Positions 1-9,524 of a stretch of DNA of 64,000 nt are shown here, piece after piece. This stretch comes from DATJGR01 sp963787045. GTDB lineage: Bacteria; Pseudomonadota; Gammaproteobacteria; Pseudomonadales; Azotimanducaceae. The DNA lies in NCBI GenBank assembly GCA_963787045.1, contig CAWBBR010000012.1, positions 124,001-188,000 on the forward strand, given 5' to 3'. Position 1 is the first letter of the stretch; the number at the start of each line of letters is the position of its first letter. Position numbers and translations under genes: made by a program. The notes under the pieces were generated by a model that did no database searches, had not been told where the DNA came from, and was given only the letters and a program-made list of their open reading frames with translations.

Positions 1-596
1 TGCAGGAAATAGCCCGGTAGCGTCAACTGGATCGCCAGATCGCCGAGCGGATTGTCCGGCCCCGGCGGCACTACCGTCGGCAGGACATCGCCCATCTCGG
101 CATGCTCTTCCCGGTGCGCTTTGGTCGGGTACCAACTCGGATTGTTGATCTTCGCGACTACTTTCGTCGTCGCGGCCGGCGTCTGGAATCCGGTACGGCC
201 GATGCCGATCGGAAACGTCATGACGGTGCCCTTCCCCTTCGGAAAGTAGAACAGGCGGTATTCGGGAAGGTTGATCACGATGCCTTCGCGGGGACCGGGC
301 GGCAGCATGAACTGCGTCGGCAGCACCACGCGCGCGCCTTCACCGGGAATCCACGGATCGACGTCGGGATTCGCGTGCCGGAGTTCTTCGAAGCCGAGGT
401 CGTACTTCATGGCGAGCGTCGAGAAACGGTCCTCGTACGTGACCTTCAGCGCGACCGGCTCACCGACCAGTCCGTCGTTGGCGTCGGGCAGAATGAACGT
501 CGACGCAGTCGCTTCGACCGCGATCGTACCGAGCAACGCGACCAGCAACGCGCCCCCGCGCCACCGTGTCACGGCGAAATCTCCGAACTTCTTCAA
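1..596 (-). CDS. L,D-transpeptidase (YkuD/ErfK family), truncated at window edge
   Basis: This is the N-terminal part of a periplasmic L,D-transpeptidase, which would cross-link peptidoglycan or anchor lipoprotein; the active-site HxGT...SxGC segment lies beyond base 1. After a signal-like segment (GALLVALLGTIAVEATA) comes a LysM-like stretch (YEDRFSTLAMKYDL ... NPDVDPWIPGEGARVVLPT), then the start of the catalytic domain (GIVINLPEYRLFYFPK, FPIGIGRTGFQTPAATTKV), as in ErfK/YbiS proteins. A TTG start at 596 is chosen because AAGGAG lies 5-8 bases upstream; an in-frame ATG at 641 and GTG at 572 are alternatives. It follows the MFS-thioredoxin ORF closely and is probably co-transcribed with it. 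Confidence 0.85.
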   Translation of the reverse strand, partial: MKKFGDFAVTRWRGGALLVALLGTIAVEATASTFILPDANDGLVGEPVALKVTYEDRFSTLAMKYDLGFEELRHANPDVDPWIPGEGARVVLPTQFMLPPGPREGIVINLPEYRLFYFPKGKGTVMTFPIGIGRTGFQTPAATTKVVAKINNPSWYPTKAHREEHAEMGDVLPTVVPPGPDNPLGDLAIQLTLPGYFL

Positions 597-669
597 CGCC
601 TCTCCTTGCCTCACGGCGAGCGCCCTAGCAGCGGCGCGCATCTTACCTCACCTGACCGGTCCCTCGGCT

Positions 670-2430
670 TTACTGCTTGCTTTGCGGCAGCGCCGCGAAG
701 AACCGCATGAGACCCTCGGAACCCATCCAGCGGGCGTTCGCCACTTCGCCGGACTTGGTCATATAAAGGACGGAGCCGTGCGGGTCGAATACCACCATGC
801 CCGGAATGCCTTTCGCGATCGGGTCGCCCCACGCTTTGACGATGTCGAGGTTCCGATTCCAGTTGCCGACGTCCACCTTTACTACGACGTAGCGATGGTC
901 GATCAGATCGGAAAGCGGCGATTTGATCATGATCGCAGACAGCTCCCGGCAGTCGATGCACCAGTTGGCACCGAAGATCAGCAGGATGTCTTTCTTCTCG
1001 GTTGCCGCCTGGGTCGTGGCCGCCCGGATTTCGGCGTGTGCGTCGGCCGACTCGTCATAAGGCGAGCCTCCCTGAGGCGGCACCGCACCGCTCGACGACG
1101 CCGACGGCGGTGCCTGCGTCGCGCCGCACATCAGTGCGGTCGCCAGCATCACCACCAGAATCCGGGTCAGTGCCCACCACTGCGGCACCTCTCGCTTCAA
1201 TCTCGGCATCAGCAGCCAACAACTCGCTGCGCATATCGTCGATAGTACGACAACCGCATCGAATGCGAAGTTGCCGGCGTCGAGATATTCATAGACGTAG
1301 CCACCCAATGCCTCCGATACCGACGACGCCAGATTCGTGACCGCCATGATCAGTGCGAACACGGTGGCAGCCACTTCGATCGGTACCAACCGCGCGGCGA
1401 CATCGAGCTGGATCAGCATGCCGGTCATGAACGCGGCGCCGGCCACGAACGAAACCGCGTAGGCGCCTTGAAGCGTCGTCAGGTGCCAATAGAGAATGTT
1501 CGCGAACATGCCGGCGAAGATCGACGCATGCACGAGCGGTCCGATCCTGACCCGCCGACAGTAGAAACCGTAGAGCAGGCTCGCGACGACGCTGCCGGCC
1601 GAAAACACCGAGTAAGTATTACCGTACGTCTGCTCGTCGAAGTGCAGAACGGTGGTCATGTGCAGATACAGCACCGACACCCACAGCGGGTTGAAACTCC
1701 AGATGAACAGAATGCCGCACACCGTCAGCAGCCCGGGACGCGCGAACGCATGCGTCAGCGCCGTCATCGTCTGCCGACCGGTCAGCGGCCGAACGTCCGG
1801 AGAGTCGCGCGCGAACCGATAGGCGAGTAAGAAGCTGGCCGCCCACAACGCGGCACACAGCAGCAACGCCGCCTGTTGTCGGTCGATGGTACTCAGATAT
1901 CCGCCAACGACACCGGTGAGGAGCAGCGCCACGTTCACTGCCGTCCACTGAATCGATTGCAGACGACCGGTGAGGCCGAGCGGTTGACCGGTCTCCACCA
2001 TCAACGCATCGACCAGTACGTCGCCGAACGCGATGGCGATCGTCGGCAGCAACAACCAGGTGAACAGCACCCAGTGGGCGCCCTGCGGCACCGGAAAAAA
2101 ATACAATGCGAGCAGACCCACCGACGCGGAAACACTGGAAATCAACAGGTAATTCCTGCGTCGCGATCCGAACAGCGGAACCAGATCGGACAGCAGACCG
2201 AACAACACTTTCAGCGACCACGGCAACGCGAGCAGTGCCATGAACGCGGCGATCGTCGTTGGACTGTCGCCCCAACTCTTCAGCAACGAACGAACAGGTT
2301 GTGCGATCAATCCCGAAGTCGGATCACCGATGCCTTGAATGAAGTACATCGTCGCAAAAAATGCAGCAACCCCGGTGACAAATCTGGAAGAAGAGTTGTC
2401 TAATACTGCGCCGTCGTGATCGACCGACAT
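670..2430 (-). CDS. MFS transporter (BT1-like) in one ORF with a thioredoxin-like domain
   Basis: Residues 1-414 are a 12-helix major facilitator resembling the AmpG/BT1 family, with loop motifs such as KVLFGLLSDLVPLFGSRRR. From residue 415 the chain looks like a fresh secreted protein: a basic/hydrophobic signal-like segment (ALTRILVVMLATALMCGATQA), a Pro/Ser/Gly linker, then a thioredoxin fold with WCIDC at 490-494 and a cis-Pro region (KGIPGMVVFD). As one chain it would carry a periplasmic thiol-disulfide domain on a permease. A GTG codon at 1188 could instead start a separate exported thioredoxin, in which case a stop or frame change was lost. The substrate cannot be told. Confidence 0.75.
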   Translation of the reverse strand: MSVDHDGAVLDNSSSRFVTGVAAFFATMYFIQGIGDPTSGLIAQPVRSLLKSWGDSPTTIAAFMALLALPWSLKVLFGLLSDLVPLFGSRRRNYLLISSVSASVGLLALYFFPVPQGAHWVLFTWLLLPTIAIAFGDVLVDALMVETGQPLGLTGRLQSIQWTAVNVALLLTGVVGGYLSTIDRQQAALLLCAALWAASFLLAYRFARDSPDVRPLTGRQTMTALTHAFARPGLLTVCGILFIWSFNPLWVSVLYLHMTTVLHFDEQTYGNTYSVFSAGSVVASLLYGFYCRRVRIGPLVHASIFAGMFANILYWHLTTLQGAYAVSFVAGAAFMTGMLIQLDVAARLVPIEVAATVFALIMAVTNLASSVSEALGGYVYEYLDAGNFAFDAVVVLSTICAASCWLLMPRLKREVPQWWALTRILVVMLATALMCGATQAPPSASSSGAVPPQGGSPYDESADAHAEIRAATTQAATEKKDILLIFGANWCIDCRELSAIMIKSPLSDLIDHRYVVVKVDVGNWNRNLDIVKAWGDPIAKGIPGMVVFDPHGSVLYMTKSGEVANARWMGSEGLMRFFAALPQSKQ

Positions 2431-2504
2431 TCAGATCGCGTCATCACGAACGTCGACTGCATCGACCATGGAAAACCGGCAATGTGTACAAGGAGTGCGA
2501 TACG

Positions 2505-3866
2505 GTGAAATCACGGGCCTCTGCGTCCAAAGAAGAAAAAGAAGCTGTCGTCAGTGATGACGACAAACCTCCCACGCGATCCGCGTCAACGCAATCTCTA
2601 AAAATCTCAGTTAGAAACATCACGGCCCGCCCGGCGCCGTACATTCACCGCGATATCGACCCCCGCTTCGACCGCAGCAAGATCCGCTCCCGACCTCCGC
2701 GCGAAAGCCGTCGCGTCCGCGTGTTCCGACGCGCGCACTATCCGATGGTGACCGACGCCGAGTGGACCGATTGGCGCTGGCAGTCGCGCAACCGGATCAA
2801 GAACCTCGCGCAACTGGAGAATCTGCTCGAGCTATCCGCGGACGAACGCCGCGCGATCATCGAAGGCGGCTCGATGCTGCCGTTGGGAATCACGCCCTAT
2901 TACGTGAGCCTGCTCGACCCGACCAACCCGAACAACGCGCTGCGCCGCACCGTCATTCCGGTGACCGGCGAATTTCTGCGCGCGCCGGGCGAGGCAGACG
3001 ACCCGTTGGGAGAGGACGGACACAGCCCGGTGCCGGGTCTCGTGCACCGCTATCCCGACCGGGTGCTGTTCCTCGCGCTCGATTTCTGCACGACTTATTG
3101 CCGCTATTGCACGCGTTCGCGCGTGGTCGGCCACGGCGAACTCGCGCCGTCGGACGCGCGCCTCGAAGCGATGTTCGACTACATCCGCTCGACGCCCGCG
3201 ATCCGCGACGTGCTGATTTCCGGCGGTGATCCACTGGCGCTGGCCGACGAAAAGCTCGACTACATCCTCGGCCGACTGCGCGACATCCCGCACGTCGAGT
3301 TCATCCGCATCGGCACGAAAATGCCGGCGGTGCTGCCACAGCGGATCACGCCGAGCCTGGTGCGCGTGCTGCGCAAACACCATCCGATCTGGATGAGCGT
3401 GCATTACCTGCACCCGGACGAGTGCACCACCGAGGCGTTCAATGCCTGCGCGCGCCTGGCCGACGCCGGTATTCCGATCGGCTCGCAGACCGTGCTGCTC
3501 AAAGGCGTCAACGACGACGTCGAGACGATGAAGGAACTGATGCAGCGGATGCTGTTGATGCGCGTTCGCCCGTACTATCTGTATCAGTGCGACCCGATCT
3601 CCGGATCGAGTCACTTCCGCACCTCGATACAGACCGGCCTCGACATCATGGAAGGTCTGCGCGGCCACACCACCGGCTACGCCGTGCCGACCTACGTCGT
3701 CGACGCCCCCGGCGGCGGCGGCAAGATTCCGCTGCAGCCGCAATACGTCGTCGGCCGCGACGGCGACGATCTGGTTCTGCGCAACTACGAAGGTCGCGAA
3801 TACAAATACCCCGATCCCCTCGGCGCAGCGCGCCTCAACGAGACCGCACCGTGCGAATCGGCCTGA
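2505..3866 (+). CDS. KamA-family radical SAM aminomutase
   Basis: A lysine 2,3-aminomutase-like enzyme that would use S-adenosylmethionine, a [4Fe-4S] cluster and PLP to move an alpha-amino group to the beta carbon. The radical SAM signature CTTYCRYC is intact, followed by the SGGDPL motif and the family's HYP...VTDAEWTDWRWQ N-terminus. The substrate is probably lysine or a related amino acid but is not proven; EpmB, which acts on protein lysine, is shorter. GTG at 2505 is chosen because AAGGAG sits at 2490-2495; an in-frame ATG at 2484 is possible. It is the first gene of a plus-strand run and its end overlaps the next gene by 16 bases. Confidence 0.88.
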   Translation: MKSRASASKEEKEAVVSDDDKPPTRSASTQSLKISVRNITARPAPYIHRDIDPRFDRSKIRSRPPRESRRVRVFRRAHYPMVTDAEWTDWRWQSRNRIKNLAQLENLLELSADERRAIIEGGSMLPLGITPYYVSLLDPTNPNNALRRTVIPVTGEFLRAPGEADDPLGEDGHSPVPGLVHRYPDRVLFLALDFCTTYCRYCTRSRVVGHGELAPSDARLEAMFDYIRSTPAIRDVLISGGDPLALADEKLDYILGRLRDIPHVEFIRIGTKMPAVLPQRITPSLVRVLRKHHPIWMSVHYLHPDECTTEAFNACARLADAGIPIGSQTVLLKGVNDDVETMKELMQRMLLMRVRPYYLYQCDPISGSSHFRTSIQTGLDIMEGLRGHTTGYAVPTYVVDAPGGGGKIPLQPQYVVGRDGDDLVLRNYEGREYKYPDPLGAARLNETAPCESA

Positions 3867-4852
3867 CGTACGACCTCCGCGCCGAATACCTCGCGCTCGG
3901 CTACGGCGAAGAAGAGACCGCCGAGTTCGATCAGCAAGGCACCATCGATGCGCTGGCCGATGCAATCGAATCGCTCGGGCACAGCGTCGACCGCATCGGT
4001 TCGGCGCGCGCGCTGGTGAATCGGCTCGCCAAAGGCGATCGCTGGGAACTGGTGTTCAACATCGCGGAGGGGCTGTACGGCTACGGGCGCGAAGCGCAGG
4101 TGCCGGCCATTCTCGACGTCTATGGCATCGCTTACACCTTTGCCGATCCGTTGGCCGCATCGGTGTGCCTGCACAAAGGCTGGTCGAAGATGATCGTGCG
4201 GACCGCCGGCGTGCCGACGGCCGACTTCGCGATCATCGAATCCGCCGCCGATATCGATCGCGTGGCGCTCGAGTATCCGATGCTCGCGAAGCCGATCGCC
4301 GAGGGAACCGGCAAGGGCGTCACGCCGAAGTCGGTCGTGCGTTCGAAAGCGGATCTGTCGCAGGTGGCGGTCGAGCTGCTGGATCGTTACCAGCAACCGG
4401 TTCTCGTCGAAACGTTCCTGCCCGGACGCGAGTTCACCGTCGGCATCGTCGGTAGCGGCAACGCATCGCGCGCCATCGGCTCGATCGAAATCGTCCTGCG
4501 CAGCGACGCCGAACCGGAGGTGTACTCGTACACCAACAAGGAAGAGTGCGAGACGCTGGTCGAGTATCGGCACGTCACCCGCGCCGATCCGCTCGTCGCC
4601 GAAGCGGAACGCATCGCGCTCGACGCGTGGCTTGCGCTCGACTGTCGCGACGGCGGCCGCGTCGATATCCGCTGCGACGCTCGCGGCAAACCGATGTTCC
4701 TCGAGGTCAATCCGCTGGCGGGCCTGCATCCGACCCATTCCGACCTGCCGATGATCGCTACCGCAATCGGCATGCCGTACGCGGAACTGATCCGCGCCAT
4801 CGTCGAGTCAGCCGCTACGCGAATTCCGAAAGCGCGCGTCCGCGCCGCCTAA
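3851..4852 (+). CDS. ATP-grasp ligase, D-Ala-D-Ala-ligase-like (first of two)
   Basis: An ATP-grasp carboxylate-amine ligase of 333 residues. It shows the ATP-binding lysine/glycine loop (LAKPIAEGTGKGVTPKS), the acidic metal site and catalytic end (GRVDIRCDARGKPMFLEVN, NPLAGLHPTHSDLP). It resembles Ddl in fold, but its place right after kamA, overlapping it by 16 bases, and next to a second ATP-grasp gene argues against cell-wall D-Ala-D-Ala synthesis. I infer that it joins an amino acid, perhaps a beta-amino acid made by the KamA protein, to a second substrate. The GTG start at 3851 begins the family-like sequence RIGLTYDLR. Confidence 0.8.
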   Translation: MRIGLTYDLRAEYLALGYGEEETAEFDQQGTIDALADAIESLGHSVDRIGSARALVNRLAKGDRWELVFNIAEGLYGYGREAQVPAILDVYGIAYTFADPLAASVCLHKGWSKMIVRTAGVPTADFAIIESAADIDRVALEYPMLAKPIAEGTGKGVTPKSVVRSKADLSQVAVELLDRYQQPVLVETFLPGREFTVGIVGSGNASRAIGSIEIVLRSDAEPEVYSYTNKEECETLVEYRHVTRADPLVAEAERIALDAWLALDCRDGGRVDIRCDARGKPMFLEVNPLAGLHPTHSDLPMIATAIGMPYAELIRAIVESAATRIPKARVRAA

Positions 4853-4870
4853 GCCGAATGAACTAGTCGA

Positions 4871-5852
4871 ATGAACGTGTTTCTGTTGCACGACGCGGTG
4901 TCGCCCACGGCACGGCCCGACGCGCAGGACACGTTGATTCAGGCCGCGGCCGTGCGCGAGGCGCTCATCGAACTCGGCTATACGCCACAGGTGATCGCCG
5001 TCGGCGACGATCTCGGCGCGCTGGGCATGCGGCTGAGCGGATCGCGTCCCGATCTCGTCTTCAATCTCGTCGAATCGCTCGCGGGTTCCGATGCGACCGC
5101 CGTTGCGGTGCCGGCGATGCTCGACGGACTCGGCATTCCGTACACCGGATCGCGCGCGGCGAGCACCGCGCTATCGAACGACAAGTGCGCGGCGAAAGAC
5201 TTCATGACGCGACTGTCGCTGCCGACGCCGGAATGGGTCACGGTCGACAACGCCGTACCGGCTTTTCGCGACGATCACTACATCGTGAAAGCGCGCTTCG
5301 AACATGCATCGCGTGACCTCGAAGACGACGCGATCGTCCGTTGCGACTCGCTCGAAGCGGCGCGACAGGCGGTGCGCGACCGCTCGCGCGCATTGGGGCG
5401 TCCGTGTTTCGCGGAGCGATTCATCCGTGGCCGCGAATTCAACCTGTCGGTGTTGAGCGGTCCGGCCGAACTCGAGGTGCTGTCGCCGGCGGAGATCGAT
5501 TTCTCCGCGTTTCCACCCGGCAAAGCGCACATGGTGGGCTACCGCGCGAAGTGGGTCGAAGACTCGTTCGAGTTCGCCAACACGCCGCGCCGATTCGAGT
5601 TCCCTGCGTCGGATGCGAAACTGCTCGCGCAGCTCGAACATCTCGCGCGGGACACGTTCCAGGCGCATGGGTTTGTCGGGCTACGCGCGCGTCGACTTCC
5701 GCGTCGACGCTGAAGGCCCATGGATACTCGAAGTGAACACCAACCCCTGCATCTCTCCCGATGCCGGCTTCGCGGCGGCACTCGAACACAGCGGCATCCG
5801 CTATCGCGATGCGATCGCCCGAATCGTGAGCGCCGCACTCTCCGACCGTTGA
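4871..5852 (+). CDS. ATP-grasp ligase (second of two), one frameshift
   Basis: A second D-Ala-D-Ala-ligase-like ATP-grasp protein, distinct in sequence from its neighbour. Visible parts are an N-terminal pre-ATP-grasp domain (NVFLLHDAVSP, DLVFNLVESLAGSD), the ATP-binding strand YIVKARFEHASRDLEDDAI and the metal-binding end ILEVNTNPCISPDAGFAAA. The frame changes near 5669-5672 at a GGG/TTT run: the main frame ends at 5713 while the expected sequence (GYARVDFRVDAEGPWILEVN) continues in the next frame to 5852. Removing one G restores the family sequence, so a sequencing indel is more likely than gene decay. It probably works with the upstream ligase in the same pathway. Confidence 0.8.
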
Positions 5853-5971
5853 GCCACATCGCTCGATGGAGGACTTGCGCACGGCGGCATTCGCAATAAA
5901 GATGCTTCGCTATTGTTCGTGGGTGTGGAGTTGGCGATGTTCCGTATCCGAATCCGCTGCAGAGAATTCGC

Positions 5972-6454
5972 ATGCAGGCCCTGACGTTGCGCACCGAAGT
6001 GCAGCGCCGCGACCGCGAGCGCATCGAAGAAATCACCACCGCGACGGATGTGTTCTACCCGCCCGAAATCGCGGTAGCCGTCGAACTGGTCGATGACCGA
6101 CTGACCAAGGGCAAAGCGTCCGACTATCAGTTCCTGTTCGTCGACGAAGACGACGCGACGCTCGGTTACGCGATCTATGGCTTCAATTCGATGACCAAGT
6201 CGAGCTGGGACCTGTATTGGATCGCCGTCGATCCCGAATGCCACGGCACCGGCGTGGGCCGATTGCTGCTCGGCGAAGTCGAGTCGCGCTCGCGCGCCGG
6301 TGGTTGCACGCACCTGTGGGTCGAGACCGCGGGCCGCGAAAACTACAAACGCACGCGCGCGTTCTACGCGTCGATGGGTTACACGATCGCCGGCGAGTTG
6401 AAGGATTTCTATGCACCGGGCGATTCGAAAATCGTGTTCGTGAAAGCGCTATGA
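5972..6454 (+). CDS. GNAT-family N-acetyltransferase
   Basis: A 160-residue acetyl-CoA-dependent N-acetyltransferase. The acetyl-CoA loop (VDPECHGTGVGRLLLGEVE) and the C-terminal element (NYKRTRAFYASMGYTIAGEL) are clear. The gene is fourth in the KamA/ATP-grasp run and its stop overlaps the start of the acyl-CoA dehydrogenase gene (ATGA). In other bacteria KamA paired with a GNAT enzyme makes N-epsilon-acetyl-beta-lysine, an osmolyte. By analogy this enzyme may acetylate beta-lysine or a beta-lysyl peptide; that is inference, because the substrate cannot be read from sequence. Confidence 0.85.
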   Translation: MQALTLRTEVQRRDRERIEEITTATDVFYPPEIAVAVELVDDRLTKGKASDYQFLFVDEDDATLGYAIYGFNSMTKSSWDLYWIAVDPECHGTGVGRLLLGEVESRSRAGGCTHLWVETAGRENYKRTRAFYASMGYTIAGELKDFYAPGDSKIVFVKAL

Positions 6455-7635
6455 GCGGGCTCGAAGCATTTCGTCAGGACGTTCGCCGCTCGCTCGACGC
6501 CAACTGTCCACCGCGCATGCGCACACCGATGCCGCAGGACGAAATGCCGGGCGGCGGCCGACGCGCCCAGTACAAACACCCGGAGACGAAGATCTGGCTC
6601 GACTTCATGGCCGAGAAAGGTTGGACGGTGCCGACCTGGCCGGTGAAGTACGGCGGCGCCGGTCTGGACAAGGAACAGCACCAGGTGCTGCAGGAAGAAC
6701 TGCGCCGCATCAACGCGCGCCCGGCGCTGTTCGGCATGGGCATCAGCATGATCGGCCCCGCACTGCTCGAGTTCGGCACCGACGAACAGAAAGCCGAACA
6801 CCTGCCGAAGATCGCGCGCGGACAGATCTGGTGGTGCCAGGGTTACAGCGAGCCGAACGCCGGTTCCGATCTCGCGAGCCTCAAGACCAGCGCCGTGGAG
6901 AACGGCGACGAGTACATCATCAACGGGTCGAAGATCTGGACGTCGGGCGCCGATCACGCCGACTGGATTTTCTGCCTGGTGCGCACCGACCCGAAAGCGC
7001 CGAAGCACGACGGCATCACGTTCATCCTGTTCGATATCGATCAGCCCGGCGTCACCGTCAAACCGATTCTGCTGATCAGCGGCATGTCACCGTTCTGCGA
7101 AACGTTCTTCGACAACGCCCGCGCGCTCAAGAAGAACGTCGTGGGCGAAGTGAACAAGGGCTGGACCGTTGCGAAGCGCTTGCTGCAATACGAGCGCACG
7201 TCGATCGGCGGCATCGGTGGCGGCACGCAGCAGGCGGCGAAGATCGAAGACATCGCGAAGGACTACCTCGGCGAGAACGACGGCCGGATCGCCGACGATG
7301 CCGCGCGGCAACGCGTGATCTCACATCGGATGAACGATCGCAGCTTCGGCCTGACGATGCGCCGCTCGATGGAAGAGTCGCAGTCCGGCCGCGCGCCGGG
7401 CGCTGCGTCGTCGATGTTCAAGTACTACGGCACCGAACAGAACATCCGCCGTTACGAACTGTTGTTGTCGATCATGGGCACGCAGGCGGTCGGTTGGGGC
7501 GGCGACGCGTTCAGTTCGGATGAACTGACGACGACGCGCGCCTGGTTGCGTTCGAAGGCGAATTCGATCGAAGGCGGCACGTCGGAAGTGCAGCTCAACA
7601 TTCTCGCGAAACGGGTGCTCGGTCTACCGGACTGA
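6451..7635 (+). CDS. Acyl-CoA dehydrogenase
   Basis: An FAD-dependent acyl-CoA dehydrogenase of 394 residues, oxidising a CoA thioester to the 2,3-enoyl form. It shows the FAD/substrate stretch CQGYSEPNAGSDLASLKT, the middle beta domain (GSKIWTSGADHADWIFCLVRT) and the C-terminal signature SIEGGTSEVQLNILAKRVLG. Length is normal. Its ATG overlaps the stop of the GNAT gene, so the two are probably translationally coupled. Which acyl-CoA it uses is unknown; the family is broad, and FadE/CaiA-like members for branched or cyclic acids are common in such bacteria. Confidence 0.9.
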   Translation: MSGLEAFRQDVRRSLDANCPPRMRTPMPQDEMPGGGRRAQYKHPETKIWLDFMAEKGWTVPTWPVKYGGAGLDKEQHQVLQEELRRINARPALFGMGISMIGPALLEFGTDEQKAEHLPKIARGQIWWCQGYSEPNAGSDLASLKTSAVENGDEYIINGSKIWTSGADHADWIFCLVRTDPKAPKHDGITFILFDIDQPGVTVKPILLISGMSPFCETFFDNARALKKNVVGEVNKGWTVAKRLLQYERTSIGGIGGGTQQAAKIEDIAKDYLGENDGRIADDAARQRVISHRMNDRSFGLTMRRSMEESQSGRAPGAASSMFKYYGTEQNIRRYELLLSIMGTQAVGWGGDAFSSDELTTTRAWLRSKANSIEGGTSEVQLNILAKRVLGLPD

Positions 7636-7694
7636 CGGCGGCTGGGTAAACGAAACCGTGCGCCGGGAAGCACACACATCTCTGAGGATCGTCG

Positions 7695-9015
7695 ATGGCT
7701 GAATTGTCCGGCGAAGCCGTCGACGCGGCGCCGCATCCGACCGTAACGCGCCGCCAGATCACCGCGGCGGTGATCGGCAATGCGCTCGAGTTCTACGACT
7801 TCACGACGTATGCGCTGTTCGCGGTGCAGATCGGCCGGACGTTCTTTCCGTCGCAGACGCCGTTCGAGAACCTGATGCTGTCGCTGCTGACGTTCGCGGT
7901 CGGTTTCGTCGGCCGACCGGTGGGCGCATACGTGATCGGTCGCTTCGGCGATCGCGCCGGACGAAAGCCGGCGATGCTGCTCAGCTTCACGCTGATGGGT
8001 ATCGGCATTCTCGGCATCGTGCTCACGCCGTCGTACGCGATGATCGGTCCTGCAGCACCGGTGTCTGCTGCTCGTGTTCAGGCTCGTTCAGGGATTCGCG
8101 CTCGGCGGCGAAGTCGGCCCGACCACCGCGTTCCTGATCGAAGCGGCGCCCGAACATCGGCGCGGCTTGATCGGCGCATGGCAGAGCGGCAGCCAGGCGA
8201 TCGCGTCGCTCACCGGCGCGACGGTCGGATTGCTGCTGTCATACCTGCTCACGGCCGAGCAACTCGAAGCATTCGGCTGGCGCATCGCGTTCGGCATCGG
8301 CGCCATCGTGCTGCCGTTCGGCCTGATCATGCGCAAACGTCTGCCCGAGACGCTGCATCGCGTCGAAGTGCCGCGCGACTTTCATCCGACCGAGCACGGC
8401 ATGTTCAGCCACGCGCGCCCGATTCTGCTCGGGCTCGGCATGATCATGAGCTTCACGACCTCGACGTACGTGCTGTTGTATATGACGACGTACGCATCGG
8501 AGACGTTGCACATGACGCCGACCGATTCGTTCGGCGCATCGGTGGCCAACGGTTTCACAGGTGCGGTGTTCGCGCTGCTCGGCGGCGCATTGTCCGATCG
8601 CCTGGGTCGCAAGCCCGTGATGATCACGGCACGAGTATTGTTTCTGATCGCCATCTATCCGGCGTTCGCGCTGATGATCAGCAATCACGACGCACTCACG
8701 CTGATTCTCGCGACCGGTGTGCTCGGCGCGTTGAGTTCCACCAGCGTCGGCGTCGCGCTCGTGTGTCTCACCGAGTCCTTGCGCAAGGACGTACGCAGCA
8801 CCGGCCTCGCGATCGTTTACGCGATAGGGGTCGCCGTATTCGGCGGCATCGCGCAGCCGTATGTAACGTGGTTGATCAAAGCGACCGGCAGTCCGATGGC
8901 GCCGGCGTGGTACATGATGGCGGCCGCGTGCGTCGGCATCGCCGCGATGTCGCTGATGAGAGAGACGCTGCCGACCCGACTGTCGCGGCCGGCGGCGGCG
9001 ATCGAGATCGTCTGA
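7695..9015 (+). CDS. MFS metabolite:H+ symporter, one frameshift
   Basis: An inner-membrane symporter of the MHS group (ShiA/ProP/KgtP-like) that imports small organic acids or zwitterions with protons. The N-terminal signature GNALEFYDFTTYALFAVQIG and GRPVGAYVIGRFGDRAGRK are typical. The frame shifts near 8064: the first frame runs on as nonsense while the family sequence (VLFRLVQGFALGGEVGP onward) continues in the next frame to 9015. Dropping one T restores it. It lies 59 bases after the acyl-CoA dehydrogenase and may import that pathway's substrate, or supply or export the product of the KamA cluster. Confidence 0.82.
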
Positions 9016-9032
9016 ATCGTCGCGATCCCGGC

Positions 9033-9442
9033 TTACGACCAGAACTCGTCCTCGGTCTGCTGATCCCCCTGAAACTGCCAGAAGACCTTCGCCTGTCCGT
9101 CGCGAACGGTCCACGCATGCACTTGCGGTGAAGACCAGTCGCGGCCGTTCCGCCGCGCGCTTTCAGTGACCAGCACGATCACGCGATCGCCCTTCGCCAG
9201 AACGTCGTCGACGACGATCCGGAAGGTGCCATCCGACAGTTCCATGAAGCGGCCGAAAAATCCGAGCACCTCCGCATGACCACGGAAACTCGCCTGAAAT
9301 CGGACCTCGGCCGGGAACGTGCCATGGAATGTCCTGCGCAAGTGCGGACAACACGGTGGGAATATCGCCACGCGCAAACGCAGTCGTACGCACGCTCGAT
9401 GAGCTGCCGGTTTGCCTCCGCTGGGTCTGCTGCGCTGACCAT
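9033..9442 (-). CDS. SnoaL/NTF2-like protein, two frameshifts
   Basis: A small NTF2-fold protein of the SnoaL-like/ketosteroid-isomerase-related family. The coherent sequence runs through three frames: the N-terminus (SAADPAEANRQLIERAYD), a middle piece (FARGDIPTVLSALAQDIPW ... GRGPISGEF) and a C-terminal piece (RGHAEVLGFFGRFMELSDGT to DEFWS). All three are adjacent pieces of one family domain, so two single-base indels (near 9290 and 9385) are inferred. The function is unknown; such folds act as small hydrolases, isomerases or binding proteins. Confidence 0.65.
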
Positions 9443-9524
9443 GCTCAATCCCCCGCCGTCGGTCGTCGTATCGCTTTCGAGACGATCCGATGCGGCGGAG
9501 TTCCCGAGAGTCGATCCGCGGCGT

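Noticed and set aside
2832..3965. 377-codon minus-strand frame opposite kamA
   Set aside because: Arg/Ala/Val-rich shadow of the intact radical SAM gene.
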